A stretch of 51,737 nt of DNA from JBASNZ01 sp049657775 (GCA_049657775.1 JBASNZ010000099.1:1-51737); one strand, 5' to 3'; positions 8,971-17,603 are shown, counted from the stretch's first letter. Numbers and translations are program-made. The notes: generated by a model not told the origin, from the letters alone.

Positions 8971-9120
8971 ATGTCAGGATTCGCACCAATGGGCTTCAAC
9001 GTCGCGAGCATCGTGTTCAACATGCTGCTTGTCGCTTTCTTCGCGGTATGCGCGATAGGCATCGGTTTCCTCGTGTACGCTGCAAAGCAGCTCAAGGCAC
9101 GTGAGGACGACGCCAAGTAG
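8971..9120 (+). CDS. Small single-pass membrane protein, 49 residues, function unknown
   Basis: The product begins MSGFAPMGFN, has one hydrophobic segment at about residues 10-40, and ends in a charged tail, KQLKAREDDAK. This is a plausible bitopic membrane peptide with a cytoplasmic C-terminus. Support comes from a well-spaced promoter (8902-8930), a GGAGG at 8954-8958 (spacing 12, rather long), and a terminator-like hairpin shortly downstream (9144-9182). An overlapping frame from 8952 gives only a basic, non-membrane peptide and is less likely. I do not recognise a family. Confidence 0.65.
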   Translation: MSGFAPMGFNVASIVFNMLLVAFFAVCAIGIGFLVYAAKQLKAREDDAK

Positions 9121-9143
9121 CACCGCACCACCCGCACTCTCGA

Positions 9144-9182
9144 CGTCCCGATACGCCTGCATGTGCCAGGTGTGTCGGGGCG
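9144..9182 (+). terminator. Hairpin after the 49-codon gene, probable terminator
   Basis: Two 16-base arms (9144-9159 and 9167-9182) pair around a 7-base loop, with several G-U pairs in the RNA. The hairpin starts 24 bases after the stop codon and is followed by TTGCCGTTTCC, which is only weakly T-rich. It would separate the small gene from the DUF4349 gene. Confidence 0.45.
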
Positions 9183-9239
9183 TTGCCGTTTCCCCACAGG
9201 ACGGCGGCGTCGTCGATCAGGTGACCTGAGGAGGACGCC

Positions 9240-10289
9240 ATGAGCACGAAGCGGGAACGGACCAGAACGGCACAGCGCGCCATCGTGCTCGTCCTGGCAC
9301 TGATGCTTGTAGCGGGTGCCGCCGGCTGCGCCGCGGTGGACGAATACGCGCAGGTCGCACGCGACACCAGTGCCGGCAGCGCGAGCAGCGGGCCACAGCT
9401 GGGAGCCCCCACTGACGGCGGCACGACGACCTCAGAGGGTGCGGACATGGCATATGCGCCGGATGCCGGCGTGGCCAAGAGCGCGCCACTCCCTGCGGGT
9501 GACGTCGCCAAAGGCATCGCCGAGGAGGATCGCCTCATCATCCGCAACAAGACGCTGCGTCTTGAGGTCACCACCATCGTGGACGCGATCGACTCCATTC
9601 GCGGGATCGCCAAGAAGCATGAGGGCGTTATCACCAACATGCAGGTCGCCTCGGACACCGAAGGGCCGATCTACCGCTACGAGGACACCGGCTCCCCCTC
9701 CGACGGCGCGGCGCTCAGCGGCTGGATCACGGTGCGCGTTCCCGTGGACACGTTCGACGCGTTCGTGGCCGAAGTCTCACAGGTGGGGACCGTCAAGTAC
9801 CAGGCCGAATCCAGCGACGACGTCACTCAGGAGCATGTGGACATGAAGGCGCGTCTGGACAACCTCCGCGCCGAGGAGAAGCGGCTCCGCGAGTTCTTCG
9901 ATAAGGCCAAGAACGTGAACGAGATGCTCGCCATCGAGCAGGAGCTCGCCCGTGTTCGCGGCGAGATCGAGAGCCTTGACGCGCAGGTACAGTACCTTGA
10001 GCGCCAGGCCGCCATGGCGACCGTGACCATCGACCTCTCGGAACCCCGGGACATCATCAGGCCCGAGGGCGACACCTGGGGCTTTGGAGACGCGGTCACC
10101 ACAGGCTTCCGCGGCGCGGCCGTAGCCATCAAGATCCTCATCGTGCTCGTGATCGCGCTCGCCCCCTACATCGCCATCGGCGTCGCGCTGTTCTTCTTGA
10201 TCCGGGCGCTCGTGCGGCGGCGGCGTGCGCGCAAGGCGGCGCGCGCGACAGCCGTCGAACCCGGACCCGACACGACACCGGAGCAGTGA
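9240..10289 (+). CDS. DUF4349 family lipoprotein
   Basis: Predicted cell-surface lipoprotein of 349 residues. It has an N-terminal signal with a lipobox-like end (VAGAAGC, Cys30), then a Ser/Ala/Gly-rich linker to about residue 90. The DUF4349 domain follows, with two typical features: an RNKTLRLEV strand region and a coiled coil around RLDNLRAEEKRLREFF. A C-terminal membrane helix (about 293-325) ends in a strongly basic tail. The family is widespread in Gram-positives, and its biochemical role is not established. Start ATG at 9240 with GAGGAGG upstream. The stop overlaps the next small gene as GTGA. Confidence 0.85.
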   Translation: MSTKRERTRTAQRAIVLVLALMLVAGAAGCAAVDEYAQVARDTSAGSASSGPQLGAPTDGGTTTSEGADMAYAPDAGVAKSAPLPAGDVAKGIAEEDRLIIRNKTLRLEVTTIVDAIDSIRGIAKKHEGVITNMQVASDTEGPIYRYEDTGSPSDGAALSGWITVRVPVDTFDAFVAEVSQVGTVKYQAESSDDVTQEHVDMKARLDNLRAEEKRLREFFDKAKNVNEMLAIEQELARVRGEIESLDAQVQYLERQAAMATVTIDLSEPRDIIRPEGDTWGFGDAVTTGFRGAAVAIKILIVLVIALAPYIAIGVALFFLIRALVRRRRARKAARATAVEPGPDTTPEQ

Positions 10290-10477
10290 GCGTGCTGCGT
10301 CCGGCCATCAAGATCCCGCTGTGGGCGGCGGCCGTGATCCCGGTCGCCGCCTACGTGATCCGTTCGGTGGCGCGCGGTATGGACTTCGCGCCCGACCTAC
10401 CAGCCGACGCGATCGTCTTTGGGGCGCTCGTCCTCGTGATCGCCGCGGCCGCCATCGCGCGCCGATCGCGCGCGTGA
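10286..10477 (+). CDS. Small hydrophobic protein, 63 residues, function unknown
   Basis: Begins at a GTG that overlaps the stop of the DUF4349 lipoprotein gene (GTGA), so the two are probably translated together. Two hydrophobic stretches (IPLWAAAVIPVAAYVI and DAIVFGALVLVIAAAAI) suggest a two-pass membrane protein with a basic C-terminal end, IARRSRA. It ends only 11 bases from the convergent ABC permease gene. I recognise no family. Confidence 0.6.
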   Translation: MSVLRPAIKIPLWAAAVIPVAAYVIRSVARGMDFAPDLPADAIVFGALVLVIAAAAIARRSRA

Positions 10478-10488
10478 GCGCCACCGGA

Positions 10489-11445
10489 CTACCCCTTCTC
10501 GTAGGGCACGCCGGAGGCTGCGGGAGCAACCGCTCTACCGATGACGCCGGCGAGCACCACGACGGTGAGCACGTACGGCAGCATCAGGAAGAACTGTGGC
10601 GGGATGTCGATCTGCCCCCGGAAGATCTGGAGCTTGATCTGCAGCGCATCGGCAAAGCCGAAGAGCAGCGAGGCAAGGTACGACCCCACCGGCGTCCAGC
10701 GACCGAAGATATTGGCGGCAAGCGCGATGAAACCGCGGCCGTTCGTCATGTTCTCGGTGAAGCTTCCAACCTGCTCAAGCACGAGGTTCGCGCCGGCCAG
10801 ACCGGCAAGCCCGCCGCTGATGAGGACTGCGACCCAACGCACGGCTGACACACGGACTCCGACGGTGTCGGCGGCACGCGGGTGCTCGCCCACCGCACGG
10901 AGCCGCAGACCCCACCGTGTGCGGTAGAGCGCCCACTGGGCGATGACGGCGATGATGATCGTCATGTACACGATCGGCGTGTGGGAGAACACGATCGTGT
11001 TGAGCCACGTCCAGACCGTGCCGAAGAAGCCCGGGCCTCCGTCGGGAAAGTCGAACACCGGCCGAAGCATGTTGGGTACCGGGTCGGTGGTACCGGGGTG
11101 GCCGTAGAGGAGCTCCATCAGAAAGCCCGTGACCCCGAGCGCGAGGATGTTGAGTGCGGTGGCCGAGACCACCTGGTCGGCGTTAAGGTTGATGGATGCG
11201 AATGCGTGAATCGTGGAGACGAGCACGCCGGCGGCGATCGCCGCCAGCATCCCGAGCCACGGATTGCTCGTCGCCAGTCCCACGACAGCGCCCGCGAAGG
11301 CGCCGGTGAGCATGATGCCTTCGAGCGCGATGTTCACAACACCCGAGCGCTCACAGATGGTGCCGCCGATCGCAGCGAGTGCGAGCGGCGTTGCCATGCG
11401 CAGCGCCGACGCGAACAAGTCCGGTGTGATGATGTCACCCAGCAC
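10489..11445 (-). CDS. ABC importer permease, nucleoside (BMP) family, second permease
   Basis: A 318-residue polytopic membrane protein of the branched-chain/ribose-type permease superfamily, in the subgroup that accompanies BMP-family binding proteins (Bacillus NupQ/YufQ type). It carries the conserved N-terminal region AAIGGTICERSGVVNIALEG and about eight hydrophobic segments. The start is GTG at 11445, overlapping the preceding permease by 11 bases with GGAGGCGG upstream. With the other permease and the double-domain ATPase it would form the translocation complex. Substrate (purine nucleosides or bases) is inferred from the family only. Confidence 0.88.
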   Translation of the reverse strand: MLGDIITPDLFASALRMATPLALAAIGGTICERSGVVNIALEGIMLTGAFAGAVVGLATSNPWLGMLAAIAAGVLVSTIHAFASINLNADQVVSATALNILALGVTGFLMELLYGHPGTTDPVPNMLRPVFDFPDGGPGFFGTVWTWLNTIVFSHTPIVYMTIIIAVIAQWALYRTRWGLRLRAVGEHPRAADTVGVRVSAVRWVAVLISGGLAGLAGANLVLEQVGSFTENMTNGRGFIALAANIFGRWTPVGSYLASLLFGFADALQIKLQIFRGQIDIPPQFFLMLPYVLTVVVLAGVIGRAVAPAASGVPYEKG

Positions 11446-12562
11446 GGCTGACCGCCTCCTTCTGTCGCCGCTTGATGAACCATTGGATCACGCTTTCGGC
11501 CGCAATCAGGAAGATCACGAGCGCCTGGATGATGAGGATGATCTTCTGCGGCACATCGGCCTCAAGCTGCATCAACCCAGAGCCCGCCGACAAGGCGCCG
11601 AAAACGATGGCGGCAGGGATCACACCGATCGGATTCTTCTTGGCCACAAGTGCGACGGCGATACCGGTGAATCCGAACCCCGATGAGAACTGGTCGAAGA
11701 TCTTGTAGTGGACGCCCATGACCTCGATGGCGCCCGACAACCCGGCGAGTGCGCCCGAGATGCAAAGCGCCTTGACGATGGTCCCCTGAACCGAGACCCC
11801 GGCCGTTTCGGACGCCATAGCATTGAACCCGACGGCGCGTGCCTCGTACCCGAGCGTCGTGTACTTGAGGATCGCCCACACCACGACAGCGAATGCGATC
11901 GCAACAAAGATGCCCATGTGCGCGCGGCCGAGACGCAGGAACGGCATCGCCTCAAGCGTCGCATCCGAGAAGAGCGTCTGGATGCGGGGCAGCTGCGCTC
12001 CCGGTCCGATGGCGACCGTCTGGGGAATCTGCCCGGGCGCCTTGAGTGGGCCGACGACCAGCCACGAAACGATGTAGCGCCCGATGTACGTGAACATCAT
12101 CGTCGTGATGACCTCGTGCGCACCGATACGCGCCTTGAGTATCGCGGGGATGAACGCCCACGCCGCGCCGGCGGCCATCGCTCCCAGCAGCAGCGTTGGC
12201 ACCGCCGTGTACCACGGCCAACTCGTCACGACCACGCCCAGGTACGCCGCGGCCAGGCCACCCATGAACAGCTGGCCTTCGGCGCCGATGTTGAACAACC
12301 CCGCGCGGAAACCGTAGGCGACGGCAAGTCCAGTGAAGATGAGCGGCGTAGCGCGAAGCAGGGTGTCACCGATGGCCTTGGGGGTACCGAACGAACCCTT
12401 ATACAGGGCTGCGAACGCGGCGATGGCGTCGTATCCCGACGCCCACATGATGATCGAACCGATCCCGATCGCGACGATGACCGAGATGAGCGGCGCACCC
12501 AGCTTCTGAGCCATGCCCATCCACGCGCGCTGCTCGGGCAGCGCCTCGCGCGACTCGCTCAT
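11435..12562 (-). CDS. ABC importer permease, nucleoside (BMP) family, first permease
   Basis: A 375-residue inner-membrane permease resembling Bacillus NupP/YufP. The family region GLFNIGAEGQLFMGGLAAAY lies in the first third, and about ten hydrophobic segments follow a short cytoplasmic N-terminus. The ATG overlaps the ATPase stop as ATGA, and the 3' end overlaps the second permease. Gene order (binding protein, ATPase, permease, permease) is the canonical BMP-importer layout. Confidence 0.9.
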   Translation of the reverse strand: MSESREALPEQRAWMGMAQKLGAPLISVIVAIGIGSIIMWASGYDAIAAFAALYKGSFGTPKAIGDTLLRATPLIFTGLAVAYGFRAGLFNIGAEGQLFMGGLAAAYLGVVVTSWPWYTAVPTLLLGAMAAGAAWAFIPAILKARIGAHEVITTMMFTYIGRYIVSWLVVGPLKAPGQIPQTVAIGPGAQLPRIQTLFSDATLEAMPFLRLGRAHMGIFVAIAFAVVVWAILKYTTLGYEARAVGFNAMASETAGVSVQGTIVKALCISGALAGLSGAIEVMGVHYKIFDQFSSGFGFTGIAVALVAKKNPIGVIPAAIVFGALSAGSGLMQLEADVPQKIILIIQALVIFLIAAESVIQWFIKRRQKEAVSRAG

Positions 12563-14118
12563 CGGTCACCTCCGGTCATCTCGACGACCCCGGACTCGGG
12601 CGATTGAAGCTTTGAGCCACCGCCGCCGGTCATGTACAGACCAAGCGTCTCGTCGTCTGCCTCACCCGCCGCGAACTCCTTCACGATCCGACCTTCGTAG
12701 ATGACAAGGATGCGGTCCGCGAGGGCAAGGACCTCCTCCAGCTCAAGGCTGACGAGCAGGATCGCCTTGCCCGCCTCGCGCTCCTTGAGAATCTGCCGGT
12801 GCACGAACTCGATCGCGCCCACGTCGAGCCCTCTGGTCGGCTGCGCCGCAACCAGGAGCTCGGGGTCGCGACCGATCTCCCTGGCCACGACGACCTTCTG
12901 CTGGTTTCCCCCCGAGAGCGCCGAGGCAAGGACGCGCTCCGACGGCGTGCGGACGTCGTAGTCCTCGATCCGCTTCTTGGCCATCTCGGTGATGGCGGCG
13001 GGATGCATGATCCCATGCTTCGAGTACGGAGCCATTCGGTGATCGCCGAGCATCATGTTCTCGGCAAGTGTGAACTCCAACACGAGTCCTCGCCTGTGGC
13101 GGTCCTCGGGTATGTGCGAAACGCCGGCCTCGATGGAGGCGCGTGCGCTGGCATGCGTTATGTCCTTGCTCTTGAGCTCGATGCGGCCCGATGCGGGGCG
13201 CCTAAGTCCCACGATGGCCTCGACGATCTCGCGCTGTCCGTTGCCGTCAACGCCGGCGATCGCCACGACTTCGCCGCCGCGCACGGTGAACGTAACGCCC
13301 TTGACCGCCTCGAGCCTCCGGTCGTCCATCACGTGAAGGTCCTGCAGCTCCAAGACGGCCTCGCCCGGCGAATGCGCGCCCTTCTCAACCCGTAGCACGA
13401 CGTCGCGGCCGACCATCATACGGGCCAGGCCGACCATGTCGGTGTTCGCAGGCCGGGTCTCCCCCACCAGCTTCCCATCGCGCATCACCAGGATGCGGTC
13501 GGCCACAGCCATGACCTCTTCGAGCTTGTGGGTGATGAATACGGCCGAGAGTCCCTCGTTAACGAGCGAGCGAACGACCGAGAAGAGCTCCTTGACCTCC
13601 TGCGGGGTGAGAACCGCGGTCGGCTCGTCTAAGATGAGCACTCGCGCACCCTGGTAGAGCGCCTTGAGGATCTCGACACGCTGCTGCATGCCGACCGAGA
13701 GATCCTCTATCTTCTCGTCGGGGTCGACCTTTAGTCCATAGCGCTCGGATATCTCACGGACCCGCTTGCGCGCGGTGTCGAAGTCGATGATTCCGAACTT
13801 GCCAGGTTCGCGACCCAGCACGATGTTCTCGGTGACGGTGAGCGGCTGGACCAGCATGAAGTGCTGGTGCACCATGCCTATCCCGAGGTCGATCGCATGC
13901 CGCGGCGATTTGATCTTCACCGCTTTGTCGTCAACGAGCACCTCTCCCCCGTCCGAGGAAAGCAGCCCGTACACGACGTTCATAAGCGTCGTCTTCCCGG
14001 CGCCGTTCTCTCCAAGGAGTGCGATGATCTCGCCCTTGTCCAGGGTCAGCGAAACCCTGTCGTTGGCTACAACCCCGGGAAAGATCTTTGAGATCTCCCT
14101 CAGTTCGAGTACCGACAT
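12559..14118 (-). CDS. ABC importer ATPase with two nucleotide-binding domains, nucleoside (BMP) family
   Basis: A 519-residue cytoplasmic ATPase made of two fused ABC domains. The first has Walker A GENGAGKTT and Walker B LILDEPTAVL. The second has the degenerate loop GVDGNGQREI, the signature LSGGNQQK and AAQPTRGLDVGA in place of a standard Walker B. This asymmetry is typical of NupO/RbsA-type ATPases. The start at 14118 (ATG, with GAGAGGA eight bases upstream) is preferred over an in-frame GTG at 14142, which has no ribosome site and abuts a strong hairpin. Confidence 0.93.
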   Translation of the reverse strand: MSVLELREISKIFPGVVANDRVSLTLDKGEIIALLGENGAGKTTLMNVVYGLLSSDGGEVLVDDKAVKIKSPRHAIDLGIGMVHQHFMLVQPLTVTENIVLGREPGKFGIIDFDTARKRVREISERYGLKVDPDEKIEDLSVGMQQRVEILKALYQGARVLILDEPTAVLTPQEVKELFSVVRSLVNEGLSAVFITHKLEEVMAVADRILVMRDGKLVGETRPANTDMVGLARMMVGRDVVLRVEKGAHSPGEAVLELQDLHVMDDRRLEAVKGVTFTVRGGEVVAIAGVDGNGQREIVEAIVGLRRPASGRIELKSKDITHASARASIEAGVSHIPEDRHRRGLVLEFTLAENMMLGDHRMAPYSKHGIMHPAAITEMAKKRIEDYDVRTPSERVLASALSGGNQQKVVVAREIGRDPELLVAAQPTRGLDVGAIEFVHRQILKEREAGKAILLVSLELEEVLALADRILVIYEGRIVKEFAAGEADDETLGLYMTGGGGSKLQSPESGVVEMTGGDR

Positions 14119-14143
14119 GGTCGTCCTCTCGCCCACAGACACC

Positions 14144-14195
14144 CACTACACTGGAGAGGCGGTCGGATTTGACCGGCCGCCTCTCCAGTGTAGTG
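14144..14195 (-). promoter_or_regulatory. Long perfect-type stem-loop between the ATPase and binding-protein genes
   Basis: Two 23-base arms (14144-14166 and 14173-14195) pair throughout, with a single G-U/T-G position, around a 6-base loop. No T-rich run follows on the minus strand, so it does not look like a classical terminator. It may stabilise the 3' end of the binding-protein message and limit read-through into the ATPase and permease genes, as known for other binding-protein operons. Confidence 0.7.
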
Positions 14196-14197
14196 AA

Positions 14198-14231
14198 CGG
14201 AGGGGCCGCACGCACGCGTGCGACCCCTCCG
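14198..14231 (-). promoter_or_regulatory. Second stem-loop, 13 bases after the binding-protein stop codon
   Basis: The outer arms CGGAGGGG (14198-14205) and CCCCTCCG (14224-14231) enclose a further CGCACG/CGTGCG pairing. It is immediately adjacent to the longer hairpin at 14144-14195. Together they form a double hairpin 3' of the binding-protein gene. Confidence 0.6.
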
Positions 14232-14244
14232 ATTCATGCTGGCT

Positions 14245-15318
14245 CTACAGAGTCTCGGGGACCGTAACGGCGCCGCTTGAGATATCATCGCGGGCCTTCT
14301 TGACTGCGTCCTTGATCGTCTGCGGGACCTTGGAGTCGAAGTCGTGGAACGGCGCGAGGTCCACGCCGCCTTCCTTGAGGCCAAAGTACTGGATCTGGCC
14401 ACCGGGGAAGGATCCATCGACCATCGCCTTGATCGTCTCGAACACGGCGGTGTCAACGCGCTTCATCATCGAAGTCAGCATGACGTCACCCGAGCCCGGA
14501 ACGGTCTCGTACTGGTCGGCGTCGACACCGATGAAGAGGGCGCCCTTGTCCTTGCAGGCCTCTATCGTGCCAAGGCCCACGGCACCGGCGGCTGCGTAGA
14601 TGACGTCAGCCTTCTTCTCGATGAGCGAGTAGCCGAGCTCCTTGCCCTTCGCCTGGTCGGTGAAGTTGCCGGCGTACAGCGAGATCACCTGAACGTCGGG
14701 GTTCACGGACTTGGCGCCGGCGATGAATCCAGCTTCGAACTTCTTGATGAGCGGGACATCCATGCCGCCGATGAAACCGATGACGTTGTCGTCATTGATC
14801 TTGTCAGAGACCGCCTTTTCCTTGGTAGCCAGACCGGCAACGACTCCGGCGAGGTAGCTACCCTCCTGCTCCTTGAAGTTCAGACCTACGACGTTGGCCG
14901 GAACCGGGTCGAAGAACTCATCGACGCCGCCGAAGTTGACGTCCGGATACATCGTCGAGACCTTGGAGACGGTGTCGGTCATCAGGAAGCCGACAGCGAA
15001 AATGGGGCTGTAGCCCGCGCTCGCCAGCTGGTCGATGTTCGACTCGTAGTCAGTGATCTCCTTGGACTCAAGGACCTTGATCTCAACGCCGAGTTCGGAC
15101 TCCGCGCGCTTGAGACCCTCGTACGACAGGTCGTTGAACGACTTGTCACCCAGACCGCCAACGTCTGTGACCATTGCGGCCTTGACGGTGGTGGTCGGGG
15201 TTTCCGTGGTCGTGCCGTCCGTCGTTCCAGTGTCCTTCTGGGCACAGCCGGGCACGAACGCTACAAGCAACGTCAGTGCGAGTGCAACTGCCAGGACCTT
15301 GCTCCACTTACTGTTCAC
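14245..15318 (-). CDS. BMP-family (Bmp/PnrA-like) nucleoside-binding lipoprotein
   Basis: Extracytoplasmic substrate-binding lipoprotein of the ABC importer, 357 residues. The signal peptide ends at a lipobox-like site, VAFVPGC (Cys25), followed by a Thr-rich linker. The family opening MVTDVGGLGDKSFND is present, as are AVGFLMTD and IGFIGGMDVPL. BMP proteins such as Treponema PnrA bind purine nucleosides; the ligand here is inferred. Start GTG at 15318 with GGAGGCGG upstream. It is first in its operon and is followed by a double hairpin that may raise its level above the other subunits. Confidence 0.93.
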   Translation of the reverse strand: MNSKWSKVLAVALALTLLVAFVPGCAQKDTGTTDGTTTETPTTTVKAAMVTDVGGLGDKSFNDLSYEGLKRAESELGVEIKVLESKEITDYESNIDQLASAGYSPIFAVGFLMTDTVSKVSTMYPDVNFGGVDEFFDPVPANVVGLNFKEQEGSYLAGVVAGLATKEKAVSDKINDDNVIGFIGGMDVPLIKKFEAGFIAGAKSVNPDVQVISLYAGNFTDQAKGKELGYSLIEKKADVIYAAAGAVGLGTIEACKDKGALFIGVDADQYETVPGSGDVMLTSMMKRVDTAVFETIKAMVDGSFPGGQIQYFGLKEGGVDLAPFHDFDSKVPQTIKDAVKKARDDISSGAVTVPETL

Positions 15319-15364
15319 GCTACGATCCGCCTCCTCATATACCGCATTCGGTACACCGCTATAG

Positions 15365-15386
15365 ATTCTACCCCTACAGCTGGGGT
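15365..15386 (-). promoter_or_regulatory. Candidate promoter and operator of the nucleoside importer operon
   Basis: Minus-strand TAGAAT (15370-15365) lies about 47 bases ahead of the binding-protein GTG. Immediately upstream, ACCCC and GGGGT arms (15370-15386, 7-base centre) form an inverted repeat in the -10/-35 spacer region, a good place for a repressor site. No convincing -35 hexamer is seen. The binding factor is unknown. Confidence 0.35.
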
Positions 15387-15441
15387 GCTACCACAAACCT
15401 TTCCAGGGACTTTCGCCGTATAGAGCCTCGCCTGGGCCCTG

Positions 15442-16344
15442 CTAGCGTAGCCGCGCACGGGGGTGCGTGGAGAGGTACTCCTCCATGATGTGCGTGCGAT
15501 CTACGTGCGTGTAGATCTGAGTGGTGGAGATGTCGGCGTGCCCCAGCATCTCCTGCAATGCGCGAAGATCGGCACCACCCTGCAGCATGTGCGTGGCGAA
15601 GGAATGACGCAGTGTGTGGGGGTGCAGGTCCAGACCCGCACGCCCGCCATACGTGCGCACGATTCCAAACACCGCCTGCCGTGACAACCGTTGTCCTCGT
15701 CGGTTCACGAACACGGCGGTCGGGTCTTGCCGCACGGTCGTCTTCTTGGCCTTCAGGTACGGACGCCCGTGCGCAAGGTACTCGCGAAGCGCCTGGTCTG
15801 CGGCGCCACCGATGGGCACGAGACGCTCCTTGCTGCCCTTGCCGAAGACGCGCACAAGGCCGGTGTCGAGGTCGAGAGCCGTGGCATCCATACCGATGAG
15901 CTCGCTCACCCGAAGGCCACACCCGTACAACACCTCGAGGATCGCGCGATCGCGATAACCGGCGGGGTCCGACGGAAACGGTTGCGAGAAAAGCCGGTCG
16001 ATGTCCTCGATCGAGACCGCCTCCGGCAGCCTCGTCGGAACTTTCGGAAGCGGGAGACTGGCGGTGGGGTTGTCGTTCGTCGCACCGTCACGAACAAGGA
16101 AGCGGTAAAACGACTTGATGGCGGCCGCGTTGCGCTCGATGGTACTGGGCGCGAGACCCGCGTCTCGCAGGCGCCGGAGATGCTCGGTGATGTCGTCACG
16201 GGATGCGGCCGTAGGTGCGACCGACCTGCTTTCGAGCGTCTGGGAGTAGCGGGCAAGGTCCCGACGGTACGCCGCGATGGTGTTGGGCGAAGAACCCCGC
16301 TCAACGGCGAGGTATGCAAGAAAGTCAGTGATGCTGGGGTCCAT
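15442..16344 (-). CDS. xerD: Tyrosine recombinase XerD/XerC type
   Basis: Site-specific recombinase that resolves chromosome dimers at dif. The 300 residues match the family exactly. A core-binding SAM-like domain (1-95) precedes the catalytic domain with the full residue set: Arg145 (GLRVSEL), Lys172 (GKGSKER), His243 and Arg246 (HTLRH), His269 (LGH) and Tyr278 (IYTH). The ATG at 16344 is chosen on homology; the frame stays open upstream into the ald gene and no strong ribosome site is visible. Its location in a pyrG-xerD neighbourhood matches the mycobacterial order and argues for a housekeeping Xer rather than an integrase. Confidence 0.92.
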   Translation of the reverse strand: MDPSITDFLAYLAVERGSSPNTIAAYRRDLARYSQTLESRSVAPTAASRDDITEHLRRLRDAGLAPSTIERNAAAIKSFYRFLVRDGATNDNPTASLPLPKVPTRLPEAVSIEDIDRLFSQPFPSDPAGYRDRAILEVLYGCGLRVSELIGMDATALDLDTGLVRVFGKGSKERLVPIGGAADQALREYLAHGRPYLKAKKTTVRQDPTAVFVNRRGQRLSRQAVFGIVRTYGGRAGLDLHPHTLRHSFATHMLQGGADLRALQEMLGHADISTTQIYTHVDRTHIMEEYLSTHPRARLR

Positions 16345-16448
16345 GTGCCGATTGTACGGCAGAGGGCCCTGCACGAACGAGTGCGACCCCGGGTGCGTGC
16401 GCGGGGGATCCGGCTTCAACGCACGGCACATGGCCGGTGAACGAGCGA

Positions 16449-16471
16449 GGGCGGCCCCGTTGGGACCGCCC
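16449..16471 (-). terminator. Hairpin after ald, probable terminator
   Basis: Ten-base arms (16449-16458 and 16462-16471, one G-U in the RNA) enclose a 3-base loop, 20 bases after the ald stop codon. The following minus-strand bases (TCGCTCGTTC) are not a real T-run, so termination may be weak. Confidence 0.45.
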
Positions 16472-16490
16472 GCGAACGACAGCGTCAGCG

Positions 16491-17603
16491 TTAGACGAGC
16501 TTCTCCAGCGGGGTGTAGTTCATTCCGTGCGCCTCCGCGACGCCCTTGTACGTGATCTTGCCGTCCAGGACGTTGACGCCCTTGGCCAGCGAGGCGTCGT
16601 CCTTGACCGCCTGCTTCCAGCCCTTGTCGGCGATCGCGAGGCCGTAGCGCAGCGTGGCGTTGGTGAGCGCCATGGTGGAAGTGTTGGGCACCGCGCCAGG
16701 CATGTTCGCGACACCGTAGTGCAGCACACCGTCCACGAAGAAGGTTGGGTCGGCATGCGTGGTCGGGTGTGTGGTCTCGATGCAACCGCCCTGGTCGACC
16801 GACACGTCCACCACGACCGCAGCCGGCTTCATGTTGGGAAGCATGTCCTTGGTCACGAGGAACGGCGTCTTCGCGCCCGGCAGGAGCACGGCGCCGATGA
16901 CCAGATCCGCGCCGTACACGGCGGTCTCGATGTTGTGCTTGCTGGAGTAGACGGTGCGGATACGGTTGCCCCAGATCTCGTCGAGGTAGCGCAACCGGTC
17001 GAGGTTGACGTCCATGATCGTCACCTGAGCGCCCATGCCCATTGCAACGTAGGCCGCGTTGGTGCCCACGACGCCGCCACCGAGAACCACGACACTGGCT
17101 GGCATGACGCCGGGAACGCCACCCATAAGCACGCCGCGACCGCCGAACGTCTTCTGCAGATACGTCGCGCCGACTTGAGCGGCCATGCGACCCGCAACTT
17201 CCGACATGGGAGCAAGAAGCGGCAGTGTGTGGTTGGGCAACTCCACCGTCTCGTAGGCGATTCCGACTGCGCCGGATTTGATCAGACCCTGAGTCTGGGC
17301 AAGATCGGGGGCGAGGTGCAGGTAGGTGTAGAGGATCTGACCGGGACGGAGCATGTCGATCTCGGCAGCCTGCGGCTCCTTGACCTTCACGATCATGTCC
17401 GCGCGCTCAAAGACCTCGGCTGCGGCATCGACGAGCTCGGCACCGGCTCCGGCGTACTCGCCGTCAGCAAAAGAGGAACCCTCCCCCGCTGCCTTCTCAA
17501 CCAGAACGGTGTGACCGTGCGTGACAAACTCGCGCACGCCGCCGGGGGTCATGCCAACACGGAACTCGTTGTTCTTGATTTCCTTAGGTACGCCGATGAT
17601 CAC
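16491..17603 (-). CDS. ald: Alanine dehydrogenase
   Basis: NAD-dependent enzyme interconverting L-alanine and pyruvate plus ammonia, linking amino-acid use to the pyruvate pool. At 370 residues it is of family length. The N-terminal MIIGVPKEIKNNEFRVG and the His-containing YTYLHLAPD are catalytic-domain motifs. The nucleotide loop is VVLGGGVVGTNAA, and STMALTNATLRYGL lies near the end. Start GTG at 17603 with AGGAGGG upstream. It appears to be a single-gene unit with its own promoter candidate (17704-17731) and a hairpin at its 3' end. Confidence 0.96.
   Translation of the reverse strand: MIIGVPKEIKNNEFRVGMTPGGVREFVTHGHTVLVEKAAGEGSSFADGEYAGAGAELVDAAAEVFERADMIVKVKEPQAAEIDMLRPGQILYTYLHLAPDLAQTQGLIKSGAVGIAYETVELPNHTLPLLAPMSEVAGRMAAQVGATYLQKTFGGRGVLMGGVPGVMPASVVVLGGGVVGTNAAYVAMGMGAQVTIMDVNLDRLRYLDEIWGNRIRTVYSSKHNIETAVYGADLVIGAVLLPGAKTPFLVTKDMLPNMKPAAVVVDVSVDQGGCIETTHPTTHADPTFFVDGVLHYGVANMPGAVPNTSTMALTNATLRYGLAIADKGWKQAVKDDASLAKGVNVLDGKITYKGVAEAHGMNYTPLEKLV

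Noticed and set aside
16360..16373. GC-rich imperfect palindrome ahead of xerD as a dif-like or attachment site.
   Set aside because: Short and imperfect, with no XerC/XerD arm resemblance that I could recognise.
16345..16785. N-terminal extension of the XerD frame into the ald gene.
   Set aside because: It would overlap the conserved end of ald, adds no known domain, and the family length is met from the ATG at 16344.
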